From Rhododendron vialii (Eukaryota > Streptophyta > Magnoliopsida > Ericales > Ericaceae): 64,000 bases of DNA. Below are positions 32,893 to 43,900 of this stretch, piece by piece. The position numbers were made by a program, and so were the translations under genes. Under the pieces are notes generated by a model, which ran no database searches, was not told the origin of the DNA, and saw only the letters and a program-made list of their open reading frames with translations. The stretch's first letter is position 1. The number at the start of each line of letters is the position of its first letter. The stretch covers positions 29,694,001 to 29,758,000 of the forward strand of contig NC_080568.1 in the NCBI RefSeq assembly GCF_030253575.1, written 5' to 3'.

Positions 32893-35464
32893 ATGTTTCC
32901 TTATCTACTCTCAATTGCACTCCCTCTTTACTTCTTCCTCCATCAAAGTACTTTACACTAGCCATCAACTCCCCTGGCCTTTATTCCCAACAGCTTGATC
33001 ACGTTGTCGTCAACTGCGGCTCCTCCGGGGACTCAACTGCAGAAGATACCCGGAAATGGACCGGAGATACCGGTTCCAATTACATCACTTCATTACATGG
33101 TTCAAAGGGCAAATTGATCAGCTCAAAAGCCACTGACCAACCCCTTCCCTACGATCCAATCCCTTACAGGACCGCCCGGCTCTCCCGTTGGCCATTCACC
33201 TATACATTCCGCGTCACTCCAGGTCAGAAACTTATACGTCTTCATTTCTATCCGGCTTTGTACCTGGGTGGTTTCAAAAGGTCCAAGGCCTTTTTTACTG
33301 TGAAGGCTGGTCGTTATACCCTTCTTAGCAACTTTAGTGCTGCCCTTACTGTTGATGCATTAGGCTTAACCTCTCTTGTTAAAGAGTATTATTTGGACGT
33401 GGACGAAGATCAACCGTTAATCATAACGTTCTCCCCGTCACGAATTGGTAATTCTGAAGAGGTATATGCTTTTGTCAATGGGATTGAAATAATCTCAATG
33501 CCAGCTGCACTTTATCATACTCGAGAGGGTAATCCAGCGGCACAGATTGTTGGGAAGAGCGACCGGTTTACCCTAGATAAAAGCATTGCTCTGGAGAAGG
33601 TACACCGGTTAAACGTTGGCGGAAGCTCCATTTCGCCCATAGAAGATAGGGGTATGTTTAGGGATTGGAATGAGGACTCAAATTATCTGTTAGAAAAATC
33701 ATGTGTCAAGCCAGTTACTACCACAATTCGAATCAAATACACGAGCGTACCACCGTACACTGCTCCTCAGAAAGTGTATCAAACATCTTGGTCACTGATT
33801 CCAGGCAAGCATGCGAACAAGACCGAATCAAATTTCACGTGGAGATTACCTGTGGATTTGGGATTTCGGTACCTGCTTAGGTTGCATTTCTGTGAGCTTG
33901 AATATGAGATAAAAGAGAGTGGAAGGATGGAGTTTAGTATCTTTGTTAATGAACACGTTGTTGAGGCCAAAGTTGACCTTATCCATTGGAGCGGCGGAAG
34001 TGGGGTGGCTGTGTTTAAGGACTATGTGGTGATTATGGATGGAGAAAGGATGGAGGGCAAGCGTGACTTGCTCATAGCGCTGCGCCCTCACAATCATGAA
34101 TGGACGGAACCAATTGATGCAACTGTAAAGGGGTTAGAGGTATTCAAGTTGAGTAACCCCGACAAAAATCTTGCTGGGGTGAACCCGGTGTCGCTTGAAC
34201 GTGCTTCGACATCTCCAAAGCCCAAGAAGTTAGTCTTTGCTTCTGGAGGAAATGCCATCGCAACAGGTGTAGTAATTGTACTCACTGTGTTGAATGTCAT
34301 TGTTTACCAATTGCGTAGCTTAGGTGAAAATAGTGCGGAGAGAAATCTCTCTTCGTCGACATCGGAGGGGTTGTGTCGCCGTTTCTCACTTGCTGAGCTC
34401 ATGTCAGTGACCAATAACTTCGATGATGAGTTTGTCATTGGACGTGGTGGATTTGGTAAGGTCTACAAAGCGCTTATTGATGATGACGCAACAATGGTTG
34501 CCTTAAAGCGGTGTAATTTGAAGTCTCAAGGGGCAAAAGAGTTTTGGACAGAAATCGAGATGCTTTCCAAGCATCGACACACGCATCTCGTAAGTCTTTT
34601 AGGCTATTGCGATGAACGCAATGAGATGATCCTTGTTTATGAGTTTATGGAGCATGGTACCCTTGCTGATCATCTCTACAATACAAAAACCAAGGGTAAT
34701 GGTATGGTTGGCTATATGTCATGGGAGCAAAGGCTCAACATTTGTGTAGGTGCTGCTCGTGGATTGGATTACCTCCATACAGGTATTCAGCACGGTATAA
34801 TACATCGAGATGTGAAGACCACAAACATTCTATTGGACAAGTACTGGATAGCTAAGATTTCAGATTTTGGGTTGTGTAAAGTGGGCTCCACAAGCCATTC
34901 CCACACGTACGTTAGCACAGATGTAAAAGGCACAAGGGGGTATCTGGATCCTGAGTATTACATGACCCGTAGGCTAACTAAGAAATCAGATGTGTATGCC
35001 TTTGGTGTCGTGATGTTGGAAATGCTTTGTGGGAGACCAGCAGTTGATATGCGGGTCGATGAGGAGCAACATAGTCTTGCCCTATGGGCTAAACAGTGCA
35101 TTAAAGAGAACAAACTCGATCAACTTACTGACCCCAGTTTGAGGGACCAAATCTCGGCACATTGCCTGAAGGTATTTGCTGAAGTTGCTAATAATTGCTT
35201 AGATAGTCGTCCAAAGGGACGGCCTACAATGGCAGATGTGGTGGTGAGACTTGAGTACGCATTGGCTTCAGAGAGGGCTGTGAACGAGCAGTTTGGTGAG
35301 AACACCAAAGGCGGGAATAGGTCAAAGGGAAACGTAAGCAAGGTTTTTCAGAAGGCTATTGAATTTCTAGCTAAAGGTGCTGACATCAAGTGGAAAAAAA
35401 GAAAGGTAGATGATTTCATGAGAAAGCAAACCTTACGCCTTTTCTCAGTGTTTGTTAACGCATA
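32893..35464 (+). pseudogene. Malectin-like receptor kinase (CrRLK1L type), first copy, damaged
   Basis: Paralogue of the intact gene at 40959-44456 and nearly identical to it. The ATG at 32893 opens the same signal peptide, but one A is missing (CTTTACACTAG here, CTTTAACACTAG in the other copy). The frame therefore stops at 32959-32961; downstream the original frame is open again through the malectin-like region, membrane span and kinase 1. Kinase 1 keeps GRGGFGKVYKA, VALKRC, HRDVKTTNILL and DFGLC. At the 3' end the frame enters a Stowaway MITE at 35465 and ends at 35630 in foreign sequence. A possible intron 35406-35741 (AAG-GTAGAT to ATGCAG) would rejoin it in frame to the kinase at 35742. 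Without a rescued start the product would lack a signal peptide, so I call it a probable pseudogene. Confidence 0.75.
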
Positions 35465-35700
35465 CTCCCTTCATCCGGATTTAATAGTCTTTTTTTGGAG
35501 TTCATGTCATTTTTCAATCGATTATATCTTCCGATTTATAATGTTTTATGTGATTTCGAAAATATTGTATTATAGAACTAATCGAGATCTATCAAACAAG
35601 ATCCATATTCGATATGAAATTCATTATTAATTCAAAGATATAACCCGTTTTTTAGCCGGTTAGAATAGAACTAGGAACAATTAAATCCGGATGGAGGGAG
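35465..35700. mobile_element. Stowaway MITE at the receptor/SOBIR1-kinase junction
   Basis: 236 bases with termini CTCCCTTCATCCGGATTTAA and, inverted, CTCCCTCCATCCGGATTTAA; TA on both sides (35463-35464, 35701-35702). The inner sequence (ATTATAGAACTAATCGAGAT) matches the elements at 52459 and 62990, so these form one subfamily. It supplies the last codons of the open frame of the upstream receptor copy. Confidence 0.93.
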
Positions 35701-35741
35701 TATTTTTTTGCGAATGTTACGCTCTTTTTATCTCTATGCAG

Positions 35742-35847
35742 GCAAATTCACAATCGGAAGGGATACTTAACCGAAGAGACACTGAAGACAGGATAAGGCA
35801 TCACCAACTCCCTGAAGATTTGAGACTAAGTGTTCAGCGCTCGAATA
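35742..35847 (+). pseudogene. Captured exon fragment of a cyclic-nucleotide-gated channel (CNGC)
   Basis: In the frame of the following kinase, this segment reads ILNRRDTEDRIRHHQLPEDL and continues RLSVQRS. It matches the C-linker of plant CNGC channels (typically KRRDTEQWMRHRQLP, then LRERVRRF). It is preceded by a T-rich tract and ATGCAG, as at a real exon start, so intron end plus exon start appear to have been captured together. It is absent at the equivalent position of the second fusion (about 43497). About 106 bases; function in the channel is lost. Confidence 0.6.
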
Positions 35848-36758
35848 TCATAAAAGCCGAGAACTTGGCTTTCTTGGAGAAAGAAGAAGGACTGGAGTCG
35901 CTCGAACTCATCGGAAGAGGAGTTAGCGGAGAAGTATACAAGGCAGAGCTTCCAGGAAGCAACGGGAAAATAATAGCCATAAAGAAGATAACGGTAGTAT
36001 GTTATTCAGACCGTAGGCCAAACGATTGGAAAATGCAGCGAATCCGATCAGAGATTCAGATCATGGGCCAAATTTGGCACCGGAACCTTATTCCTCTCTT
36101 GGCCCACGTGCCATGCCCCAACGGCCACTGCCTCGTGTACGAGTTCATGAAGAACGGAAGTTTGGAGGATATTCTGAATCAGGTTTCGCAAGGGACCAGA
36201 GAGTTGGATTGGTTAGCACGGCACAAGATCGCGCAGGGAGTGGCAGCCGGGCTCGAGTACCTCCACATGTACATTAAGCCGCGCATAATCCACAGAGGTC
36301 TCAACCCAGCAAAAGTCCTTCTCGACGATGACATGGAAGCTCGGATTGCTGATTTCGGGCTCGCAAAGGCAGTCCCGGATCACGATACTCACGTGACGAC
36401 TTCCAATGTTGCGGGAACTTTGGGGTACATTGCTCCGGAGTACCACCAGACAATGAAGTTCACAGACAAGTGTGATATATACAGCTTTGGGGTGTTGCTG
36501 GGTGTTTTGGTGATCAGAAGGCTACCATCTGATAACTTCTTTCAAGACACAGCCGAAAGGAGTTTGGTGAAGTGGATGACAAATGTCATGACTTCTGAGA
36601 ATCCGAATAGAGCAATTGATCCGAAGCTGATGGGAAATGGACATGAGGAAAAGATGCTCCTAGTGCTAAAGATTGCTTGCTTTTGCACTCTTGACGATCC
36701 AAAACAGAGGCCTAATAGCAAGGATGTGAGGTGCATGTTAGCACAGATCACGCACTAA
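35742..36758 (+). pseudogene. SOBIR1-like kinase domain copy, predicted pseudokinase
   Basis: 339 codons in frame to the stop, the first 35 CNGC-derived, the rest the SOBIR1 kinase. GRGVSGEVYKAE replaces GRGGCGEVYKAE; the ATP-binding Lys (IIAIKK) is present. The segment after it is changed and shortened (TVVCYSDRRPNDWK in place of the alpha-C approach). The catalytic loop reads HRGLNPAKV instead of HRDLKPANV, so the catalytic Asp is lost (Gly codon at 36297-36299). DFGLAK and the last ~145 residues are almost identical to SOBIR1, unlike the 5' half, which is clearly diverged. It could be the second half of a spliced fusion with the gene upstream, or a remnant. No ATG with a good promoter of its own is evident. 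Confidence 0.7.
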
Positions 36759-37984
36759 GCGTGCCGCCAACATATCATATGTGAATCTATTAAAGAATAA
36801 TGATGCATGCGATGAATGAGAACTGTTCGAGAAGAACAGTTTCTCCACTAAGAAACTCTAGCATAGGGTGGCGACCCATACGTAGTTGTAGTAGAAGTTT
36901 GTGTCAGTTAAACGCTTGTATCGTTTTGTTATTCGAATGTAGTTTGGCTCTATTTTCTTCATGTCGTCTCCTATTGAATCTAAGTGTATACAGCAAGATT
37001 TCAGTCAAGTACTACATCTATTCATCAAGCTATTTTCGTCACATAATATGCATCCAATTTGCTCGGTGGAAATTACTGACATGATTGTCTCCTATTATGA
37101 ATTTGCTTATTTCATATCATCCTAAGGTTTGATGTAAAACAGTATCTTCTTCTCAAGAGCACAATGCGTCAGAAGATACTTATCAATAATACATTTATAT
37201 AGCGACAATAGCTATTATAGCCATCTTAATAATGGGGGCACTTCTGATGGGAATGAGGGGAAGTAGTGGAAAGACTTGTTGACCCAAGCAGCATAAAGGA
37301 GAGGAAGAATTGGTCTAAAACAACAATTCATGATCGATAACCAAAATGATTAGCACTAGCTTCCGGTGGCTAATAAGTAGGCCTTTGATTTTCTACCAAA
37401 CTAAGTCCCAAGTGAGGAAAATTACCACACTTTCCACTATCACAATATCTATCACGAAACCAAGATTCTAGATGAGAAATACAAAGGTTTTCAGGTTGGC
37501 CTGGTGAATAGATTAACTGGCACCTCAACAGTAGGACATAATTCGCTTTATTAACAAAGGTCATGGAGGCATCATTCATGACAAATCACGATGTATGCTA
37601 GCAGCCTAATACAGCTACGGGAGGTTTAGTGGTCTATATGAAATATCGAAGCCTCGCACAGAGTTTGTCGAGATTGCAAGAGAACAAATCAACAGCCCAT
37701 AATAGTGGAATAGCAATGAGAAATCAGTGTCTGGTTTAAAAGAATTTTCATGGTTATTGTATGTCTCTTTGATTTCCATGACACATTATGCTGCCTTCCC
37801 ATTTGAAAACACAGTAAGTCGGTAACTACATTAAAAGGAAGCTTCAAACATGAATCATTATTTAAGAGCCCAAAAAAAAAAAGGAAGTTTCAAACATGAA
37901 TCATCATTTAAGAGCCAAAAGAAGGAAGACGAGTAAGAGATTACAGAGCATAGGAGCTTAAGGATTTTTAAATGGGCATGCATA

Positions 37985-39510
37985 TCAGAAGTATTATCCA
38001 GGGGTCTCAAGAGATGTTTTGCCCCTTTTGTTCTTTGGAGCTGGAAACACCGGATCATTGGTTGCTACATTGTCATTTTTCATGGGAAGTTTGGTCTCTG
38101 ATTCTGAGGTGGGTGCACCATAGTTGAAGGATATGGCAGTTTGGTGGATGGATAACAAGTTCGGAAATTTGGAAAAACACTGTTGGGAAGCTAGTTTTTC
38201 CGCAACAACATGGACCATTTGGCTGACTAGGAATGATTACATTTTCAACAATGCAACTACTGAGATTTACAAAGTGGTAGATTTGATCTAGACAAGAGTG
38301 GCTATAAATCTATTCGGTGGAGGAGTTTAAGCTATTTCCTGATGGGATTCGAAAGGTAAAACTGTGAGATTGTAGTGGAAGCTTGTAACTTTCTTTTTCC
38401 TTGATTGAGCTGTCTGTTGCTGGCCATTTGAGTCTGTAAGTCTGGTGGGTTGGTGTGTGGGTATTTGGTCTGTCTTTGGATCGCTGCTTGTTTGCTGATA
38501 TACCTAACAGTCAAGTCTTTGGTATATTTCTGCCATGACTAAAGACGGCTCTGTCTTGTAACCACAAAAAAGAAGATGGCTCTGTCTGGTTCTCCTCTGC
38601 TATGATCATGTTGGGATACACCCAAGTGGTGTGGGTGTGTGTTGTAGGGGATAAAACCCCTTGGTCCCCTTTCCCTTGTATTGACTGCCTTTGGCAGTGA
38701 GTGTGTGTGTGCTGAGACAGAGAGGGTGAGGGAGAGTTGAGCGGTGAGGGCTCCTCCTTCGGGAGGAGTGGTGCTCCTCGGAGACGCCCGGAGAGACTGT
38801 CGGAGAGCACCGGAGTGAGGGAGAGAGAGAGAGGAGTGGGGAAGCCGGATTGTGGCTATTCCGGTGAGATTTTTCATACTTGTATATGTGATTTATACAT
38901 AGTGGAGTTTGCCTCGGATATCTCTCGTTTGTGCTTGGTTTATTTTCGTGCTTGTGCTTGGAGGTGTGAATCGGGGTCGGGGTCTCAACCCAACAGATCA
39001 TTCATACTGGAATTACCTTGCTTCTGCTGATTCTATTTGTCATGGATTTGGTCTGGTCATGGTATCTTACCTGCCATGCCCCTAGCTCTGCTTTTTGGTG
39101 TTGCATCTCACATACATGAGGATTTGGAGATTAATATTATGGCTCCAAATGGGTGATTTCTACTGTTGCTGATGCTGCCTTGTGTATACTCTTTTGCGTT
39201 GACGCCATACTAATGCTGATGATGTAAATGCTCTCAACCGAAAACGTGCTCAACCTCTGATTCTCTCTGTTACTAGCTGCTATTGGTTTTGGATCTTGCT
39301 GATTCTTTGGACTCTTGATGCTGTTACTGGGTGGGAGTTGTTCGTAAGAGACAATGGAAGTGTCCATTCATCTCCTTGGGCTTTTATTCAATCTTTGGTT
39401 GGATGTTTTTTTTTTTTTTTCTATGGTTCAAGTCTTCCTTGTATCTAGAGTTGATCGCCTCGATGTACCCTTTGTCGAGTTTTAATAAAATCTTTTGCCG
39501 ATAAAAAAAA
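37985..39510 (+). mobile_element. L1-type LINE 3' remnant, copy in X2
   Basis: Same element as in X1, duplicated with the unit: zf-RVT-type sequence near 38020-38120, tail TTTAATAAAATCTTTTGCCG and A-run ending at 39510. Interrupted by the same solo LTR. Confidence 0.75.
38609..38995. mobile_element. Solo LTR inserted in the LINE (X2 copy)
   Basis: 387 bases, TGTTGGG to CCCAACA, same GATCA target duplication (38604-38608, 38996-39000) and same position in the LINE as the X1 copy. It therefore arrived by segmental duplication, not by a second insertion. Confidence 0.9.
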
Positions 39511-40958
39511 GATATATATATATTTACCAACTTAGTACACATATTGTGTACCTAACCCACAGAGGACGACCAAAAACTCTTTTTTCGAGAGCTCCTCCTT
39601 CTCTCTACAACTTCAGCACCTAGGGATTCTCTTGGGAGGAAGCGGCGCTTGTTGGAAAAATGAGTTTTGTACACAATAATTTTTGGGTGACTTTGAGCCA
39701 AAATTAAGTGGGACTTGGACACCTTGAGAGGTGGGTCCAAGTGGATTTATAATCTCTTATGTTAGAGTATTAATCCACAAAAGAAATGAACAAAATCCAC
39801 TGCGGATTGAATGAGAAATTGTCAATCAAAGTTGGACATTTTCAATGTGAAGTTGTGATAGAAGTTGTCTATCCCACATTACTTGGAATAGTGATGTTTG
39901 ATGAGAATATAATTCCCTAGCTTTGGGGCACCCAAATTTTTCGAAAGAGAGCGTGCACGCTCTATGGGCCTCGACCCATTTACCACACGGGCTTAACTGG
40001 GCTCAGAACAGCGGTGCTGTGGGCTGGGCCTGGCCTTGGACCTCCTATTTTTTTGGGTGAAAATTTGAACTTGGGCTTACTTGGACTTGGGCCTTAGTAA
40101 TTTTGAGTTTTCAGGTATTGTGGCTATTCTGTGGCTTAGGTTGCTGCCCAGAATGCAGTGTGGGTGTGGGATGCCTTCTTGGCTTCTTTCTCCCCCTTTG
40201 GTTGTATCTCCCTTTGTGGGGATGCTTGCCTTCATGTTGTACTGTTTCCTATAGCTGTCAATGGATCTATCCTACCGTTTTGACCAAAATAAAAAAAAAC
40301 CTTAGATGTTCTTTTTTGTTTTGTTCATGCTAGAAGGTTTAAAAACTAAACCTATAGCTGTCAGTGTGACTTTTGATGTGGTTAGTGCTCTCAACGAGTT
40401 TTAAAAACTAAAATGTTACTAAAATGAACCCGGGAAAAGCCCACTGCACTATACATTCATTTATTGGCACGAGTTAACAAATTCAAAAGGGAAATATCTT
40501 ATACTTAAGAAACCATATCAATTGATACCCAATAACATGATTTTTTGATGTGGTTAGTGCTCTCAACGAGTTTTAAAAGTTAAACTGTTACCGAAATGAA
40601 CTCGGGAAGAGCCCATGGATGGACAACGGAGGATCCGATTCCATGAAGAAAATTTTTTTTTTTTGAAAGAAAAAACAGCGACGAGATACTTCAACGAAAT
40701 GTCTTATACAGTACAAAACAAGGAACAAGAGGTCTGGCTTGGGTGCCTTTTAACATGTTCCACGAAATGTCTGGAGCAGAACTGTTGTCCTTGACTTAGT
40801 GAATTGACTGACCAAGTCTTCGTCTTCCTTACCCACCCTCGAAATAGTTCAACTTTTTTCATCAGCAATCTCCTCCTCTCTCCTTCACTGTGTTCATTCC
40901 CAAACTCTCTCAATAGTTCCAGTTCACATCACACGCACAAACACCAAAAAAAAAACAA

Positions 40959-43900
40959 ATGTTTCCTTATCTACTCTCAATTGCACTCCCTCTTTACTTC
41001 TTCCTCCATCAAAGTACTTTAACACTAGCCATCAACTCCCCTGGCCTTTATTCCCAACAGCTTGATCCCATTGCCGTCAACTGCGGCTCCTCCGGCGACT
41101 CAACTGCAGAAGATACCCGGAAATGGACCGGAGATATCGGTTCCAATTACATCACTTCATTACATGGTTCAAAGGGCAAATTGATCAGCTCAAAAGCGAC
41201 TGACCAACCCCTTCCCTACGATCCAATCCCTTACAGGACCGCCCGGCTCTCCCGTTGGCCATTCACCTATACATTCCGTGTCACTCCAGGTCAGAAACTT
41301 ATACGTCTTCATTTCTATCCGGCTTTGTACCTGGGTGGTTTCAAAAGGTCCAAGGCCTTTTTTACTGTGAAGGCTGGTCGTTATACCCTTCTTAGCAACT
41401 TTAGTGCTGCCCTTACTGTTGATGCGTTAGGCTTAACCTCTCTTGTTAAAGAGTATTATTTGGACATGGACGAAGATCAACCGTTAATCATAACGTTCTC
41501 CCCGTCACGAATTTGTAATTCTGATGAGGTATATGCTTTTGTCAATGGGATTGAAATAATCTCAATGCCAGCTGCACTTTATCATACTCGAGAGGGTAAT
41601 CCAGCGGCACAGATTGTTGGGAAGAGCGACCCGTTTACCCTAGATAAGAGCATTGCTCTGGAGAAGGTACACCGGTTAAACGTTGGCGGAAGCTCCATTT
41701 CGCCCATAGAAGATAGGGGTATGTTTAGGGATTGGAATGAGGACTCAAATTATCTGTTAGAAAAATCATGTGTCAAGCCAGTTACTACCACAATTCGAAT
41801 CAAATACACGAGCGTACCACCGTACACTGCTCCTCAGAAAGTGTATCAAACATCTTGGTCACTGATTCCAGGCAAGCATGCGAACAAGACCGAATCAAAT
41901 TTCACGTGGAGATTACCTGTGGATTTGGGATTTCGGTACCTGCTTAGGTTGCATTTCTGTGAGCTTGAATATGAGATAAAAGAGAGTGGAAGGATGGAGT
42001 TTAGTATCTTTGTTAATGAACAGGTTGTTGAGGCCAAAGGTGACCTTATCCATTGGAGCGGCGGAAATGGGGTGGCTGTGTTTAAGGACTATGTGGTGAT
42101 TATGGATGGAGAAAGGATGGAGGGCAAGCGTGACTTGCGCATAGCGCTGCGCCCTCACAATCATGAATGGACGGAACCAATGGATGCAACTGTAAAGGGG
42201 TTAGAGGTATTCAAGTTGAGCAACCCCGACAAAAATCTTGCTGGGGTGAACCCGGTGTCGCTTGAACGTGCTTCGACATCTCCAAAGCCCAAGAAGCTAG
42301 TCTTTGCTTCCGGAGGAAATGCCATTGCAACAGGTGTAGTAATTGTACTCACTGTGTTGAATGTCATTGTTTACCAATTGCGTAGCTTAGGTGAAAATAG
42401 TGCGGAGAGAAATCTCTCTTCGTCGACATCGGAGGGGTTGTGTCGCCGTTTCTCACTTGCTGAGCTCATGTCAGTGACCAATAACTTCGATGATGAATTT
42501 GTCATTGGACGTGGTGGATTTGGTAAGGTCTACAAAGCGCTTATTGATGATGACGCAACAACGGTTGCCTTAAAGCGGTGTAATTTGAAGTCTCAAGGGG
42601 CAAAAGAGTTTTGGACAGAAATCGAGATGCTTTCCAAGCTTCGACACATGCATCTCGTTAGTCTTTTAGGCTATTGCGATGAACACAATGAGATGATCCT
42701 TGTTTATGAGTTTATGGAGCATGGTACACTTGCTGATCATCTTTACAATACAAAAACCAAGGGTAATGTTATGGTTGGCTATACGTCATGGGAGCAAAGG
42801 CTCAACATTTGTGTAGGTGCTGCTCGTGGATTGGATTACCTCCATACAGGTATTCAGCACGGTATAATACATCGAGATGTAAAGACCACAAACATTCTAT
42901 TGGACAAGGACTGGATAGCTAAGATTTCAGATTTTGGATTGTGTAAAGTTGGCTCCACAAGCCATTCCCACACATACGTTAGCACAGATGTAAAAGGCAC
43001 ATGGGGGTATCTGGATCCCGAGTATTACATGACCCGTAGGCTAACTAAGAAAACAGATGTGTATGCCTTTGGTGTTGTGATGTTGGAAATGCTTTGTGGG
43101 AGACCAGCAGTTGATATGCGGGTCGATGAGGAGCAACGTAGTCTTGTCCTATGGGCTAAACAGTGCATCATAGAGAACAAACTTGATCAACTTACTGACC
43201 CCAGTTTGAGGAACCAAATCTCGGCACATTGCCTGAAGGTGTTTGCTGAAGTTGCTAATGATTGCTTAGATAGTCGTCCAAAGAGACGGCCTACAATGGC
43301 AGATGTGGTGGTGAGACTTGAGTACGCATTGGCTTCAGAGAGGGCTGTGAACGAGCTGTTTGGTGAGAACACCAAAAACCGGAATAGGTCTAAGGGAAAC
43401 GTAAGCAAGGTGTTTCAGAAGGCTATTGAATTTCTAGCTAAAGGTGCTGACATCAAGTGGAAAAAAATAAAGGTAGATGATTTCATGGGAAAGAAAATTG
43501 ATCCAGCGATCTTCAGTTCGATAATCAAAAAAACAGAGAACTTGGATTTCTTGAAGAAAAAAGACGGACTGGCGTCACTCGAACTCATTGGAAGAGGAGG
43601 TTGCGGAGAAGTATACAAGGCAGAGCTACCAGGAAGCAACGGGAAAATGATAGCCATAAAGAAGATAATTCAACCGCCCATGGATGCGGCAGAGTTGACG
43701 GAAGAAGATAGTAAGCTTCTAAACAACAAGATGCGCCAAATCCGGTCAGAGATTCAGACCGTGGGCCAGATTCGGCACCGGAACCTTCTCTCTCTCTTGG
43801 CCCACGTGCCGCGCCCTGACTGCCACTATCTCGTGTATGAGTTCATGAAGAACGGAAGTTTACAGGATATCCTTAATCAGGTTTCGCAAGGGACCAGAGA

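Larger units (their letters stand above)
36759..40958. repeat. Spacer X2, second copy of the ~4.2 kb tandem spacer
   Basis: Nearly identical to X1 (28626-32892). It carries the LINE remnant at about 37985-39510, the solo LTR at 38609-38995, the second LINE tail ending at 40299 and the promoter direct repeat at 40376-40622. It lacks a ~70-base piece present in X1 near 32221-32290. No supported protein gene. Its right end is the promoter and leader of the intact fusion gene. Confidence 0.9.

Noticed and set aside
33114-33116. Start codon of the first receptor copy at 33114
   Set aside because: The codon is TTG. The natural ATG is at 32893, and 33114 lies inside the malectin-like domain.
33779-34300. 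Minus-strand open frames within the receptor genes (also 41846-42367 and 43187-43657)
   Set aside because: Shadows of the long plus-strand coding frame; repeated in both copies only because the gene is duplicated.
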